Translations under genes and position numbers: made by a program | Assembly: GCF_022096995.1 (NCBI RefSeq) | Contig: NZ_JACXGQ010000006.1 | Location: 62,001 to 126,000 of the forward strand | Reading direction: 5' to 3' | DNA: 64,000 nt | DNA from: Yoonia sp. I 8.24 | GTDB lineage: Bacteria; Pseudomonadota; Alphaproteobacteria; Rhodobacterales; Rhodobacteraceae | Notes under the pieces: generated by a model | Seen by the model: the letters and a program-made list of their open reading frames with translations, nothing else | The model's database searches: none | What the model was told of the DNA's origin: nothing | Shown: positions 52,846-61,782 of the stretch, one piece after another | Position numbering within the stretch: position 1 is the stretch's first letter | Layout: each line of letters starts with the position of its first letter

Positions 52846-53543
52846 CAGGGACCTTGTATGGTGTCGGGCTTGGTCCCGGCGCAGCAGATTTGATGACATT
52901 GCGCGCCGCGCGGCTGATCGAAAACGCGGGCGTGATTGCATACCCGTCACTGGCGGGTGGCGATAGTTTTGCCCGTGCAATCGCCGGTGACCTGATCGCA
53001 CCTGACGCGCAAGAGATCGTCATGGATGTGCCAATGACGGTTGAACGCGCCCCCGCGCAAACGGCCTATGATCAAGGGGCGGCACAGATCGCGGCTGCAC
53101 TTGATGCTGGCCATGATGTCGTCTGCCTATGCGAGGGCGACCCGTTTTTTTACGGCTCTTTTATGTACCTTTATGCTCGCCTGTCGAACCGGTATCAGGT
53201 CGAAGTCGTGCCGGGCGTGACCTCTATCACCGCATGTGCCGCGCGTGCGGGCATGCCATTGGCTGCGCGTAATGAACGGCTGACTGTGTTGCCCGGCCCG
53301 TTGCCATCTGATGAATTGCGCAGCCGTATCGCGGGCGCCGAAAGTGTCGTGATCATGAAAGTCGGGCGGCATTTGACCAAAATTCGCGATGTGATTGATG
53401 ATCTTGGGCTGACCGATCATGCCGTTTATGTTGAACGCGCGACATTGCCGCAAGAAATTGTGCTGCCATTGGCACAGGCCCCAGAAAAGGCCCCGTATTT
53501 TTCTATGATTTTGCTTACAAAAGGGGCCGATCCATGGCTTTGA
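52842..53543 (+). CDS. cobI: Precorrin-2 C20-methyltransferase
   Basis: 233-aa SAM-dependent uroporphyrin-III-type methylase. It begins MTGTLYGVGLGPGAADLMTL with the GxGxGD-like SAM loop, and has CLCEGDPFFYGSFMYL and EVVPGVTSITACAARAGMPL. An ATGA overlap with cobL fixes the start. The end overlaps the cobJ fusion by 10 nt. Confidence 0.96.
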   Translation: MTGTLYGVGLGPGAADLMTLRAARLIENAGVIAYPSLAGGDSFARAIAGDLIAPDAQEIVMDVPMTVERAPAQTAYDQGAAQIAAALDAGHDVVCLCEGDPFFYGSFMYLYARLSNRYQVEVVPGVTSITACAARAGMPLAARNERLTVLPGPLPSDELRSRIAGAESVVIMKVGRHLTKIRDVIDDLGLTDHAVYVERATLPQEIVLPLAQAPEKAPYFSMILLTKGADPWL

Positions 53544-55339
53544 AACCTGTCGTTTTAGCCTTATCCCAATCCGGTGAAGCCACCGCGCACCGCGTGGCCG
53601 CCGCCATCGGCGCGCAAGTTCACGGGCGTGCGGATCGTGTCACAAAGGCTGACGCTTTCTTTCCAAATGCACTTGATCACGCCCGCGATCTTTTCGCAGC
53701 TGGGGTGCCGATCATTGGGGTTTGTGCGTCGGGTATTTTGATCCGCGGCGTCGCCCCGCTGCTGGCGGATAAAACCGCTGAACCGCCCGTTGTGTCTGTT
53801 TCTGACGATGGCAGTGTTGTTGTGCCATTGCTGGGAGGGCACCGTGGCGCGAACCGTTTGGCGCGCCAAATTGCCGATGCTTTGGGTGGCGAGGCCGCTG
53901 TGACCACTGCGGGGGATGTCGCGCTTGGCGTGGCCTTGGACGAGCCGCCCGCAGGCTACCGTCTACACAACCCGCAAGACGCGAAACCGGTGATGGCGTC
54001 CTTGCTGGGCGGCGGCGGTGTGACCTTTACCGACGAAGAGCTGTTTGACGTGGCCCTGCCCGAAGGTGGCGCGATTGAAATTCTTGTAACGGAAGCGGCC
54101 AGCACTGGCGGCCCGGCAAAGCTCGTCTACCATCCGCAGCGGTTTGCGTTGGGGCTTGGCTGTGCGCGCAATGCGGACCCGCAAGAAATGTGGGACCATG
54201 TTTTAGGGGCGCTTGACGCGGCAGATGTGGCCCCCGGTGCGATTGCATGTGTGGCGTCAATTGATCTGAAGGCGGATGAACCGGCGATTATCGACGTGGC
54301 AGCGCGATTGGGTGTGCCGTTACGCGTGTTCACAGCGGCAGAGTTAGAGGCCGAAGCCCCTCGCCTTGCCAACCCATCTGATGTCGTTTTTGCCGAGGTT
54401 GGCTGCCACGGGGTGTCCGAAGGTGCGGCGCTGGCCGCAGCGGGGGCGGGCGCGGAATTGTCTGTCGCAAAAAGCAAGACCGCAAACACCACCTGCGCCG
54501 TGGCCCGCGCAGAAGAGCCGATCACGCAGATGCAGGGCCGGGCGCGTGGCAAATTGTCAATCGTCGGCATCGGACCGGGGCAGGCGACATGGCGTACGCC
54601 CGAAGTGTCCAAGCTCGTGTCTGACGCTGAAGAACTGGTTGGCTACGGGCTTTATATTGATCTGCTTGGGCCATTGGCGATTGGCAAGGAACGCTCTGAT
54701 TTTCCGCTTGGTGGCGAGGAAGACCGCTGCCGCTATGCGTTGGAACAGGCGGGCAAAGGCAAGAATGTCGCCTTGGTCTGTTCGGGCGATGCGGGGATTT
54801 ATGCGATGGGTGCGCTGGTGTTTGAATTGCTTGATCGCAGTCCAGAACAGATGGGTGTGTCCGACGCAGCCCGCCGGGTTGAGGTGCAATGTTCGCCGGG
54901 CGTCAGCGCTTTGCAAGGCGCCGCTGCGCGTGCGGGCGCACCTTTGGGCCATGATTTTTGTGCGATTTCATTGTCCGATCTGCTGACCCCGCGCGAAGAT
55001 ATTGTGAAGCGGTTGAAAGCCGCAGCCGAAGGCGATTTTGTCATCGCGTTTTATAACCCGGTGTCGATGCGCCGCCGGACCTTGCTGGCCGAGGCGCGCG
55101 ATATTTTGCTGGAACACCGTCCGGCGGATACGCCTGTGATGCTTGCGTCGTCATTGGGGCGGCCGGAGGAACACGTGCGCTATCGACGTTTGGATGAATT
55201 GCAGGTCGATGAGGTCGATATGTTGACCGTCGTGTTGATCGGATCGTCGCATTCGAAACTCGCGCAGACGGGCACTGGCCTTCGCATGTACACCCCGCGT
55301 GGTTATGCGCGTAAAATTGATGGTGATCTGGCGAAGTGA
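53534..55339 (+). CDS. cobJ: CbiG/CobE domain fused to precorrin-3B C17-methyltransferase
   Basis: 601-aa fusion. Residues about 1-330 are a CbiG-like cobalamin hydrolase part: CbiG_N with GVCASGILIRGVAPLL and PLLGGHRGANRLAR, then a CobE/CbiG C-terminal domain with GLGCARNADPQEM and EVGCHGVSEGAAL. From about residue 340 a tetrapyrrole methylase follows (SIVGIGPGQATWRTPE; SGDAGIYAMG; YNPVSMRRR). CobJ methylates C17 and contracts the ring; CbiG opens the delta-lactone in the anaerobic route. The fusion suggests the two steps are linked. The start lies 10 nt inside cobI. Confidence 0.93.
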   Translation: MALKPVVLALSQSGEATAHRVAAAIGAQVHGRADRVTKADAFFPNALDHARDLFAAGVPIIGVCASGILIRGVAPLLADKTAEPPVVSVSDDGSVVVPLLGGHRGANRLARQIADALGGEAAVTTAGDVALGVALDEPPAGYRLHNPQDAKPVMASLLGGGGVTFTDEELFDVALPEGGAIEILVTEAASTGGPAKLVYHPQRFALGLGCARNADPQEMWDHVLGALDAADVAPGAIACVASIDLKADEPAIIDVAARLGVPLRVFTAAELEAEAPRLANPSDVVFAEVGCHGVSEGAALAAAGAGAELSVAKSKTANTTCAVARAEEPITQMQGRARGKLSIVGIGPGQATWRTPEVSKLVSDAEELVGYGLYIDLLGPLAIGKERSDFPLGGEEDRCRYALEQAGKGKNVALVCSGDAGIYAMGALVFELLDRSPEQMGVSDAARRVEVQCSPGVSALQGAAARAGAPLGHDFCAISLSDLLTPREDIVKRLKAAAEGDFVIAFYNPVSMRRRTLLAEARDILLEHRPADTPVMLASSLGRPEEHVRYRRLDELQVDEVDMLTVVLIGSSHSKLAQTGTGLRMYTPRGYARKIDGDLAK

Positions 55340-55344
55340 CGCTT

Positions 55345-55381
55345 TTTCGCGATCGCGAAATGCGCCCCACCCGCCATCCCA
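55345..55381 (+). repeat. Structured dispersed repeat, copy 2
   Basis: A perfect 16-bp palindrome, TTTCGCGATCGCGAAA (55345-55360), runs into the same GC-rich tract seen at 40040-40072; 25 of 27 bases match over 55355-55381. Its 3' end reaches the ribosome site of cobM. The palindrome arms differ between the copies but pairing is kept, which suggests a selected stem. Confidence 0.5.
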
Positions 55382-55391
55382 AGGAGATGAG

Positions 55392-56159
55392 ATGACAGTT
55401 TATTTTATTGGTGCAGGTCCGGGTGATCCTGAGCTTCTGACGCTCAAAGCTGCGCGATTGATCGGTGAATGCCCGGTTTGTCTTTATGCCGGGTCACTGG
55501 TGCCAGAAGCGGTTGTCGCATGCGCGCCTGAAGGCGCGTTGGTGATGGACACGGCCCCGATGAACCTTGATGAAACGCACGCGCAAATTGTTGCTGCCCA
55601 TGCCCGAGGGCAAAATGTGGCGCGGGTCCATTCGGGTGATCCGTCGCTTTATGGTGCGATTGCCGAACAAATTCGTCGGCTCAAGGTTGAGGGCATCGAC
55701 TACCAAATCATTCCGGGCGTGCCAGCCTATGCCGCAGCCGCGGCGGCATTGGGCACAGAGTTGACCGTGCCGGAAGTCGCCCAATCAATCATCCTGACCC
55801 GCATGTCGATGAAATCCACGGGGATGCCAGCGGGCGAGACACTTGAGAATTTCGCGCGCACCGGGGCCACATTGGCGATCCATTTGGGCATCCGCGCCCT
55901 GCGTGAAATTGAGCGGCAATTGGCCCCCCATTATGGTGCGGATTGCCCTGTCGCAGTGGTCTACCGCGTCGGTTGGCCTGATCAGATGATTATCCGGGGT
56001 ACATTGATGGATGTGCGTGAAAAAGTGCGCGCGGCCAAGATCACGCGCACCGCGCTGATATTGGTTGGCCCTGCATTGTCGGATTCGCACGGGTTCCCGG
56101 ATTCCGCGCTCTATGACGCTGCCAAACCGCATGTGCTGCGCCCAAAACGCAAAAAGTGA
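55392..56159 (+). CDS. cobM: Precorrin-4 C11-methyltransferase
   Basis: 255-aa tetrapyrrole methylase. It begins MTVYFIGAGPGDPELLTLKA, with VARVHSGDPSLYGAIAEQ, IPGVPAYAAAAAAL and VYRVGWPDQ, all CobM/CbiF hallmarks. The AAGGAG site 5 nt upstream fixes this start; a frame open further upstream overlaps cobJ. It is the last gene of the plus-strand cob run. Confidence 0.96.
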   Translation: MTVYFIGAGPGDPELLTLKAARLIGECPVCLYAGSLVPEAVVACAPEGALVMDTAPMNLDETHAQIVAAHARGQNVARVHSGDPSLYGAIAEQIRRLKVEGIDYQIIPGVPAYAAAAAALGTELTVPEVAQSIILTRMSMKSTGMPAGETLENFARTGATLAIHLGIRALREIERQLAPHYGADCPVAVVYRVGWPDQMIIRGTLMDVREKVRAAKITRTALILVGPALSDSHGFPDSALYDAAKPHVLRPKRKK

Positions 56160-56245
56160 TCGCGTAAAAAATATCGATTTTTATAAATCGTCACTTGATG
56201 TTTACCATTCTCTGGGCATGCTAGGTCCGCAGATGGGGGATTACT

Positions 56246-56593
56246 ATGTACGAGTTTTTGCCAGAGGCGGTGCGCCACGGTCTCGAGGAAGCACGCAAAG
56301 CAGCGCTAAAGCGCAAGGATCGCTTGTCGGTTCATGATGGTGACGATACCTACCGTATTCGCCGTTTTTGGGACGGCGGGTTTGCCTTGGATTTGGCCGG
56401 GTCCGATCGGCTGCGCGGGCATGTTGATATCTATGACGGCCCAAAACATCTGTACCAATGTCTGGTGGTGTCTTCGGTGGCCGAAGACAATGAACGCGTG
56501 TTTGAATTCAAATGGTTGCGGCCTGTCACGGATGGGCCCGCTGCGGATTATGTGATGCCAGAATTCGCCCCAGCAGGTCTGTTGGAGCGCTAG
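56246..56593 (+). CDS. Conserved-looking hypothetical protein
   Basis: 115-aa soluble protein with a GGGGG ribosome site. The N-terminal helix is basic (HGLEEARKAALKRKDRL), then a beta-rich part follows with YRIRRFWDGGFALDL, VDIYDGPKHLYQCLVVSS and VFEFKWLRPV. No catalytic motif or signal peptide. I recall similar unnamed proteins in Rhodobacteraceae but no function. An AT-rich hairpin (56175-56190) lies in the gap after cobM. It is convergent with the PatB-like gene. Confidence 0.7.
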   Translation: MYEFLPEAVRHGLEEARKAALKRKDRLSVHDGDDTYRIRRFWDGGFALDLAGSDRLRGHVDIYDGPKHLYQCLVVSSVAEDNERVFEFKWLRPVTDGPAADYVMPEFAPAGLLER

Positions 56594-56601
56594 TCTTTTC
56601 C

Positions 56602-57771
56602 TTATTGTAGGTCTTCAAACGCCTTTTGCATCCGCCCGACGGCTTCCTCGATTTGCGCGCGCGGCGCCCCAAGATTGAAGCGCAAAAAGCTATCGCCGCC
56701 CGCGCCGAAGCTTGGCCCATGGTTCGCGGCGATCTTGGCAGTCTTTTCAACACGCGCTGTGAATTCTTCGCGGCTCATACCTGTATCCTTGAAATCGACC
56801 CAAGCCAAATACGTTGATTCGAGCCCCATCGACCGCAGGCCGGGGATCGCATTGATGCCGGCGTCAAAGATTTTGCGGTTTTCGTTCAGGTAATCCCGCA
56901 ATGCATCAACCCAAGCCGCACCCTCGGGTGAATAGGCCGCTGTCGCCATGTGCAGGCCAAAGCTGTTGGGCGAAATGCCAAGTGCGGCCATGCGCCCGCC
57001 AAACTTTGCCCGCAGATCAGGATCAGCAATAATCACGTTACCGGCATGGCTGCCCGCGATGTTAAAGGTTTTGGTCGTGGCGGTCATCATCACCAAACGG
57101 TCCGCGATTCCATCGATCAATGGCATCGGGATATGGGTTTGACCGGGCATGGTCAGATCATGGTGGATTTCATCGGACACAATGATCAGGTCGTGGCGCT
57201 TGGCAAACGCGGCGACGGCTTCAAGTTCTTCCTTGGTCCAAACCCGACCACCCGGGTTATGCGGTGAACATAGGATCAACATTCTTTCGTTGCCGAGCAT
57301 TTGCGCATCATAGGCGTCAAAGTCCATCTCGTATCGGCCGTCTTTATTGACCAACGCGCATTCAACAACTTGTCGGTTGGCCGCATGAATAACGCGGGCA
57401 AAGGCGTGATACACGGGGGTGAACAAGACAACGCCATCGCCGGGCTGCGTGAACGCATCAATGCAAAGTGCTGTGCCGTTAACCAGACCGTGCGTGGTGA
57501 AAATCCAGTCCGTTTCAATTGACCATCCATGACGTTCTTGCATCCACCACTGGATCGCACCGCGATACTTGCTTTCGTCGCCAAAGTAGCCGTAGACCCC
57601 ATGATCCACCATGTCCTGCACAGCCTGCTTAATCGGGTCTGCCGCACGAAATTCCATGTCAGCAACCCACATCGCAATCCCTTCGTCTGGGGAAACTCCA
57701 TAGATGCTTTCCATCGCATCCCATTTGACACAGTGGGTGTTGCGGCGATCAATGGGGGTGTCAAATGTCAT
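56602..57771 (-). CDS. MalY/PatB-type PLP-dependent cystathionine beta-lyase
   Basis: 389-aa aminotransferase-fold C-S lyase. The ATG at 57771 (MTFDTPIDRRNTHCVKWD) has an AGGA site; the open frame upstream is non-coding leader and overlaps the def promoter region. Seen: MWVADMEFRAADPI, ILCSPHNPGGRVW, VSDEIHHDLTMPG and the Schiff-base lysine in TATTKTFNIAGSH. It would release pyruvate, ammonia and a thiol from cystathionine or S-conjugates. It is divergent from def. Confidence 0.9.
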   Translation of the reverse strand: MTFDTPIDRRNTHCVKWDAMESIYGVSPDEGIAMWVADMEFRAADPIKQAVQDMVDHGVYGYFGDESKYRGAIQWWMQERHGWSIETDWIFTTHGLVNGTALCIDAFTQPGDGVVLFTPVYHAFARVIHAANRQVVECALVNKDGRYEMDFDAYDAQMLGNERMLILCSPHNPGGRVWTKEELEAVAAFAKRHDLIIVSDEIHHDLTMPGQTHIPMPLIDGIADRLVMMTATTKTFNIAGSHAGNVIIADPDLRAKFGGRMAALGISPNSFGLHMATAAYSPEGAAWVDALRDYLNENRKIFDAGINAIPGLRSMGLESTYLAWVDFKDTGMSREEFTARVEKTAKIAANHGPSFGAGGDSFLRFNLGAPRAQIEEAVGRMQKAFEDLQ

Positions 57772-57882
57772 GGGGCTGTCCTTTTGCTTTTGCTGCAAGT
57801 TGGCGCAGATGAGCGACCTGTTGCAAGGGCGATATTGTACCCTTTGCTTGCGATACAACGGCAGACAGATTAGATCACCGGC

Positions 57883-58404
57883 ATGACAGTTAGAAATATC
57901 CTTATTCACCCTGATCCGCGGCTCAAGAAGGTGACAGATCCCGTCGCTTCGGTGTCCGATGACATTCGGCGTTTGGCCGATGACATGTTGGAAACCATGT
58001 ATGATGCGCCCGGCATTGGTTTGGCCGCGCCGCAGGTCGCCAAGATGCTGCGCATGATCGTGATGGATTGCGAAAAAGAAGAAGATGCGACACCCGCGCC
58101 GATGGTTTTGATCAATCCGCAAGTCGTTTGGTCGTCAGAAGACCGCAGTGTCTATGACGAAGGCTGCCTGTCGATCCCGGACCAATATGCCGAGGTCGAA
58201 CGCCCGGCTGAGGTTGAAGTCGAATGGATGACCCTTGACGGGAAAACCCAACGTGAAAAGTTTGACGGGCTCTGGGCGACATGCGTGCAACATGAAATCG
58301 ACCATTTGGACGGCAAGCTGTTTATTGATTACCTCAAACCGCTCAAACGCCAGATGATCACCCGTAAGATGCAAAAGCTGAAACGCGAAATGGCGCGGGG
58401 CTAG
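57883..58404 (+). CDS. def: Peptide deformylase (active type)
   Basis: 173-aa Fe/Zn peptide deformylase removing N-formyl groups from nascent proteins. All three motifs are intact: GIGLAAPQ (44-51), EGCLS with metal ligand Cys95, and HEIDH (137-141) with the catalytic Glu and two metal His. It is the first of three tandem deformylase-like genes that end in fmt. Confidence 0.97.
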   Translation: MTVRNILIHPDPRLKKVTDPVASVSDDIRRLADDMLETMYDAPGIGLAAPQVAKMLRMIVMDCEKEEDATPAPMVLINPQVVWSSEDRSVYDEGCLSIPDQYAEVERPAEVEVEWMTLDGKTQREKFDGLWATCVQHEIDHLDGKLFIDYLKPLKRQMITRKMQKLKREMARG

Positions 58405-58408
58405 GGTA

Positions 58409-58870
58409 ATGGCCGTGCTAGACCTGCGGTTTCTGGGCGATGACATCTTATCCGCAACGGCCGCGCCCGTTGCCGATTTTGATGCAGCGCTGGCAAGTCT
58501 TGCCGATGATATGTTGGACACGATGTATTCAGCGACTGGGCGCGGATTGGCCGCCCCGCAAGTGGGGATCAGCCAGCGCATATTTGTAACAGATGTGAGC
58601 TGGAAAGAGGCAGAGCCGACCCCGTTGGTGTTCGTGAACCCGCAGATCACGGCGCAATCAGACGAGACCAAGATCGGCCCAGAAGGGTGTCTTTCCATCC
58701 CTGATCGTCGCTTTGATGTCCCGCGCCCTGTGTGGATTGACATGAAATGGCAAGATATTGATGGCGCTGAAAACACAGCAAGATTTGACGGCATGCAGGC
58801 GATTTGTGCCTGTCACGAGCTGGATCATCTCAACGGCGTGCTGATCACGCAATCAGGGCTAGAAACATGA
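58409..58870 (+). CDS. Second peptide deformylase (motifs intact)
   Basis: 153-aa deformylase paralogue. Motifs are kept as GRGLAAPQVG (44-53), EGCLS with Cys94, and HELDH (136-140). It is shorter than the first copy and ends soon after motif 3, lacking the C-terminal helix seen there. It starts 4 nt after the first def. Its stop overlaps the third copy (ATGA). Confidence 0.9.
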   Translation: MAVLDLRFLGDDILSATAAPVADFDAALASLADDMLDTMYSATGRGLAAPQVGISQRIFVTDVSWKEAEPTPLVFVNPQITAQSDETKIGPEGCLSIPDRRFDVPRPVWIDMKWQDIDGAENTARFDGMQAICACHELDHLNGVLITQSGLET

Positions 58871-59367
58871 TACACCGCCCTTATGTAGCTTGGCCAAATG
58901 TCGCTTTGCGCACAACGGCCCAGCCAGTGACTGAGATCTCAGATGAAACCCGCGCGATCTGGGATGAGATGATTTTGGCAATGGACACGATGCCCGGCGT
59001 CGGGTTGGCAGCACCACAGCTTGGCATCGGACAAGCGCTGGCTGTCGTCGATGCGTCAGAGACACGCGGGCAGGCCGTCCGCATGGCGAACCCAGAGATA
59101 TTACATGCGAGCGTAGAGCTGCGTGATCACGAAGAAGGCTCGCCCAATTTGCCGGGTGTCTGGGCTAAAATTTCGCGCCCGCGTGCCGTCACAGTGCGGT
59201 TCTTGAATGAACATGGCGTGTCTGAAGACCGTGATTTTGTCGGGCTTTGGGCTACATCTGTGCAGCATCAGATTGACCACCTGGCAGGCAAGATGTTTTT
59301 TGACCGTCTGACCAAGATGAAGCGCGATATGTTGATAAAGAAGGCGCGCAAGCTGAACCGGCACTAA
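58867..59367 (+). CDS. Deformylase-like protein with degenerate active site
   Basis: 166-aa third member of the array. Motif 1 is intact (GVGLAAPQLG, 44-53). Motif 2, normally EGCLS, reads EGSPN (90-94), so the metal-ligand cysteine is lost to Ser92. Motif 3, normally HExDH, reads HQIDH (134-138), so the catalytic Glu is Gln135. The fold and the basic C-terminal helix are kept. It is probably not a deformylase and may bind ribosomes or regulate its neighbours. The start is fixed by an ATGA overlap. Confidence 0.88.
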   Translation: MIHRPYVAWPNVALRTTAQPVTEISDETRAIWDEMILAMDTMPGVGLAAPQLGIGQALAVVDASETRGQAVRMANPEILHASVELRDHEEGSPNLPGVWAKISRPRAVTVRFLNEHGVSEDRDFVGLWATSVQHQIDHLAGKMFFDRLTKMKRDMLIKKARKLNRH

Positions 59368-59495
59368 TTGGGCGACTTAGCTTCGAGATTGAATTCTTAG
59401 ATTAATTGATTAACGTTACGTCAGCGGTGTTTTAGCATTGCGCGTACCCAAAAGGGCGCAAATCCATTGTAACAGCAGTTTTGGGATTAAAATTG

Positions 59496-60257
59496 ATGCA
59501 ATTTTTACGTCTATCAGTGGCGACTGGTCTGTGTGCTGCCAGTCTGAGTGCATGTAGCACCACGACAGAACCTCCGGCGCAACAAGAGGTCGGAAGCGTG
59601 ACAATGCGCACCGGGGATGCAGCGAATTACGAATACATCTATCAGCCGACATCGGGGACACCGGACCGTGTTCTGCGCTTGGTCCCCAATGCCGGGTGGT
59701 TTTATTACCCCGATACGCTTGCTGGTGTTCCCGCAGAATTCAACGTGTACTTGCAGGCGACAGAAGGGTATCTGTTGCGCGGCACGATTGACGGCGGCGA
59801 GGTGATCATCGTCGACAACGGTGCCCAGTTGACACGCACGGGCACAACCATTTTGCCCGTCGGGAGCGAAACCGGAGCGGTCACTTACGGTGGAACCTAC
59901 GGTGGCATCGTTGTCGAAGGCGCACGTGATATGAATCCGAGTACGGTCTCTGGCCTTGTCGAAATTGAGGTTGATTTTGGGGACTATGCTGTCTCGGGCT
60001 CTATTACAAACAGGGTATTAGATGAAACGATTGCCGCGAATGATATTGCGCTGGACTTAACCGATTTGATCGATGGTGCCTTTGAAGGAACCACGACCGG
60101 AGGCGATTTAAATACCGGCGGTTTGGTGGCGAGCGCAGGCACCTATACAGGCCTGATCGTTGGACCAAACGGTGAGCACATCGTTGGCGCGGTGACGATA
60201 ACCCACACGGGTGTCGATGGTGTGGTTGAGCAAGGCGGAATGATCTTATCCCAGTAA
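59496..60257 (+). CDS. Outer-membrane lipoprotein, beta-barrel/TbpB-like pattern
   Basis: 253-aa lipoprotein. The signal peptide ends in a lipobox LSAC (Cys about 20), followed by STTTEPP. The rest is Gly/Thr/Val-rich with repeated short beta-strands, ending with the GGLVASAGTYTGLIVGPNG and GVVEQGGMIL segments, which resemble the barrel domains of transferrin-binding-protein-like lipoproteins. Function unknown. A TTG 5 codons upstream is an alternative start. The gene sits between the def array and fmt, with a 128-nt AT-rich gap before it. Confidence 0.75.
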   Translation: MQFLRLSVATGLCAASLSACSTTTEPPAQQEVGSVTMRTGDAANYEYIYQPTSGTPDRVLRLVPNAGWFYYPDTLAGVPAEFNVYLQATEGYLLRGTIDGGEVIIVDNGAQLTRTGTTILPVGSETGAVTYGGTYGGIVVEGARDMNPSTVSGLVEIEVDFGDYAVSGSITNRVLDETIAANDIALDLTDLIDGAFEGTTTGGDLNTGGLVASAGTYTGLIVGPNGEHIVGAVTITHTGVDGVVEQGGMILSQ

Positions 60258-60327
60258 GATCGCTTTGCTATTTGCAGCTGATCATGAAGTGGCGTAGCTC
60301 TGACACAAAGACAGACAGGGCTGCGCA

Positions 60328-61227
60328 ATGAAAATTATCTTTATGGGAACGCCGGATTTTTCCGTGCCAGTGCTGGATGCTTTGGTCGCTGCTGGTCATG
60401 AAATTGTTGCCGTCTATTGCCAGCCGCCGCGCCCGGCGGGACGCGGCAAGAAAGACCGCCCAAGCCCGGTGCAAAACAAGGCAGAGGCACTGGGGCTTGA
60501 GGTGCGGTACCCTGTCTCGCTCAAATCTAAGGAAGAACAGGCTGCCTTTGCGGCGTTGAACGCTGATATTGCTGTCGTTGTGGCCTACGGGCTTATTCTG
60601 CCGCAGGTGATCTTGGATGCGCCGCGCCTTGGGTGCTTGAATATTCATGCTTCGCTCTTGCCGCGTTGGCGCGGGGCCGCGCCCATTCACCGGGCGATCA
60701 TGGCGGGGGACGCACAGACAGGCGTTTGTATTATGCAGATGGAAGCCGGGTTGGATACTGGCCCCGTATTGCTACGTGAAACGACTGATATCGGTGCGCA
60801 CGAAACGACAGGTGCATTGCATGACCGCCTGTCGGAACTGGGGGCCGCGTCAATTGTTAAGGCGCTTGATCAATTGGATCAGCTTACCCCACAAATTCAA
60901 CCCGACGAAGGCGTGACCTACGCGGCCAAGATCGACAAGGCCGAGGCGCGTGTCGACTGGACAAAATCCGCCGGGGATATCGATCGTTTGATCCGTGGCC
61001 TGTCGCCGTTTCCCGGCGCGTGGTGCGAGGTCGCAGGTGAACGGGTGAAGCTATTGGCGAGCACCTGCGCGGCTGGTGATGCGGCCCCCGGTGCCGTTCT
61101 TGATGGGTTTACCATTGCCTGCGGGACGGGTGCAGTCACTGTGACCCGCGCCCAACGCCAGGGAAAAAAGCCGATGTCTGCGCAAGACGTGCTGCGGGGT
61201 CTTGATTTGGGTGCGCGCTTAGGCTGA
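60328..61227 (+). CDS. fmt: Methionyl-tRNA formyltransferase
   Basis: 299-aa enzyme formylating Met-tRNAfMet with 10-formyl-THF. The N-terminal domain has [37 protein letters not shown] with the catalytic Asn/His, and [11 protein letters not shown] with the catalytic Asp. The C-terminal OB domain follows ([15 protein letters not shown]). An AGGG site precedes the ATG. The pairing with def is the standard formylation/deformylation unit. Confidence 0.97.
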   Translation: MKIIFMGTPDFSVPVLDALVAAGHEIVAVYCQPPRPAGRGKKDRPSPVQNKAEALGLEVRYPVSLKSKEEQAAFAALNADIAVVVAYGLILPQVILDAPRLGCLNIHASLLPRWRGAAPIHRAIMAGDAQTGVCIMQMEAGLDTGPVLLRETTDIGAHETTGALHDRLSELGAASIVKALDQLDQLTPQIQPDEGVTYAAKIDKAEARVDWTKSAGDIDRLIRGLSPFPGAWCEVAGERVKLLASTCAAGDAAPGAVLDGFTIACGTGAVTVTRAQRQGKKPMSAQDVLRGLDLGARLG

Positions 61228-61295
61228 TCGCCACTTCAAGGCTTGGATTGCGCTTCGTAATCGATATAGTTTCGTGGCGAGCGGGAGGATTTCAC

Positions 61296-61724
61296 ATGAG
61301 CACGCCACCATTTTCACTGGTCGGGATCGATCATGTTGTTTTCATCGTTGATGATATGCCCAAGGCGCTTGCGTTCTATCACGACGTGCTGGGCTGTGTG
61401 CCCGGCTATTCCTATCCAGCGATGGGGATGGAACAGGTCTGGGCGGGTGCCGCGTTGATCGTTTTGTGGGATATGACGCATCCGGGCGCATTAAGCGCGG
61501 TGCCGCCAGTGGCCGGTGGTCGCAATGTGGATCATGTGTGTATTGCGACATCGCCATTTGCCCCGGCTGAAATGCGCGCGCATTTGGCCGCACATGGGGT
61601 CAAGATTGACCGCGAAGCACAGCATGGTGGCGCGCGTGGGGTCGGGCATTCATTTTATATCTTTGATCCGTTTGGCAATAAGCTAGAGATCAAAGGACCC
61701 GCTGAATATCCAGACGGGCGGTAG
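61296..61724 (+). CDS. VOC-family (glyoxalase/bleomycin-resistance fold) protein
   Basis: 142-aa vicinal-oxygen-chelate protein. The start at 61296 has a GGGAGG site. Two beta-alpha-beta-beta-beta halves are seen: GIDHVVFIVDDMPKALAFYHDVLG, and VDHVCIATS followed by YIFDPFGNKLEIKGP. A His in each half and a late Glu are the usual metal ligands. The substrate is unknown. A terminator follows. Confidence 0.88.
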   Translation: MSTPPFSLVGIDHVVFIVDDMPKALAFYHDVLGCVPGYSYPAMGMEQVWAGAALIVLWDMTHPGALSAVPPVAGGRNVDHVCIATSPFAPAEMRAHLAAHGVKIDREAQHGGARGVGHSFYIFDPFGNKLEIKGPAEYPDGR

Positions 61725-61741
61725 GTCCCAGTCATCAAAGC

Positions 61742-61782
61742 GGTCTGCGGGAAACCTAATGCCCCCGCAGACCTTTATTTTT
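61742..61782 (+). terminator. Rho-independent terminator after the VOC gene
   Basis: A 10-bp stem GGTCTGCGGG (61742-61751) and CCCGCAGACC (61764-61773) has a 12-nt loop and is followed by TTTATTTTTAG. The last bases touch the stop codon of the convergent TRAP binding-protein gene, for which the same stem may also act. Confidence 0.85.

Noticed and set aside
51942-53001. Minus-strand open frames of 292 and 284 codons opposite cobL
   Set aside because: They are antisense to a clear CbiE-CbiT protein; the frames have no recognisable domain and GC-biased codons explain the length.
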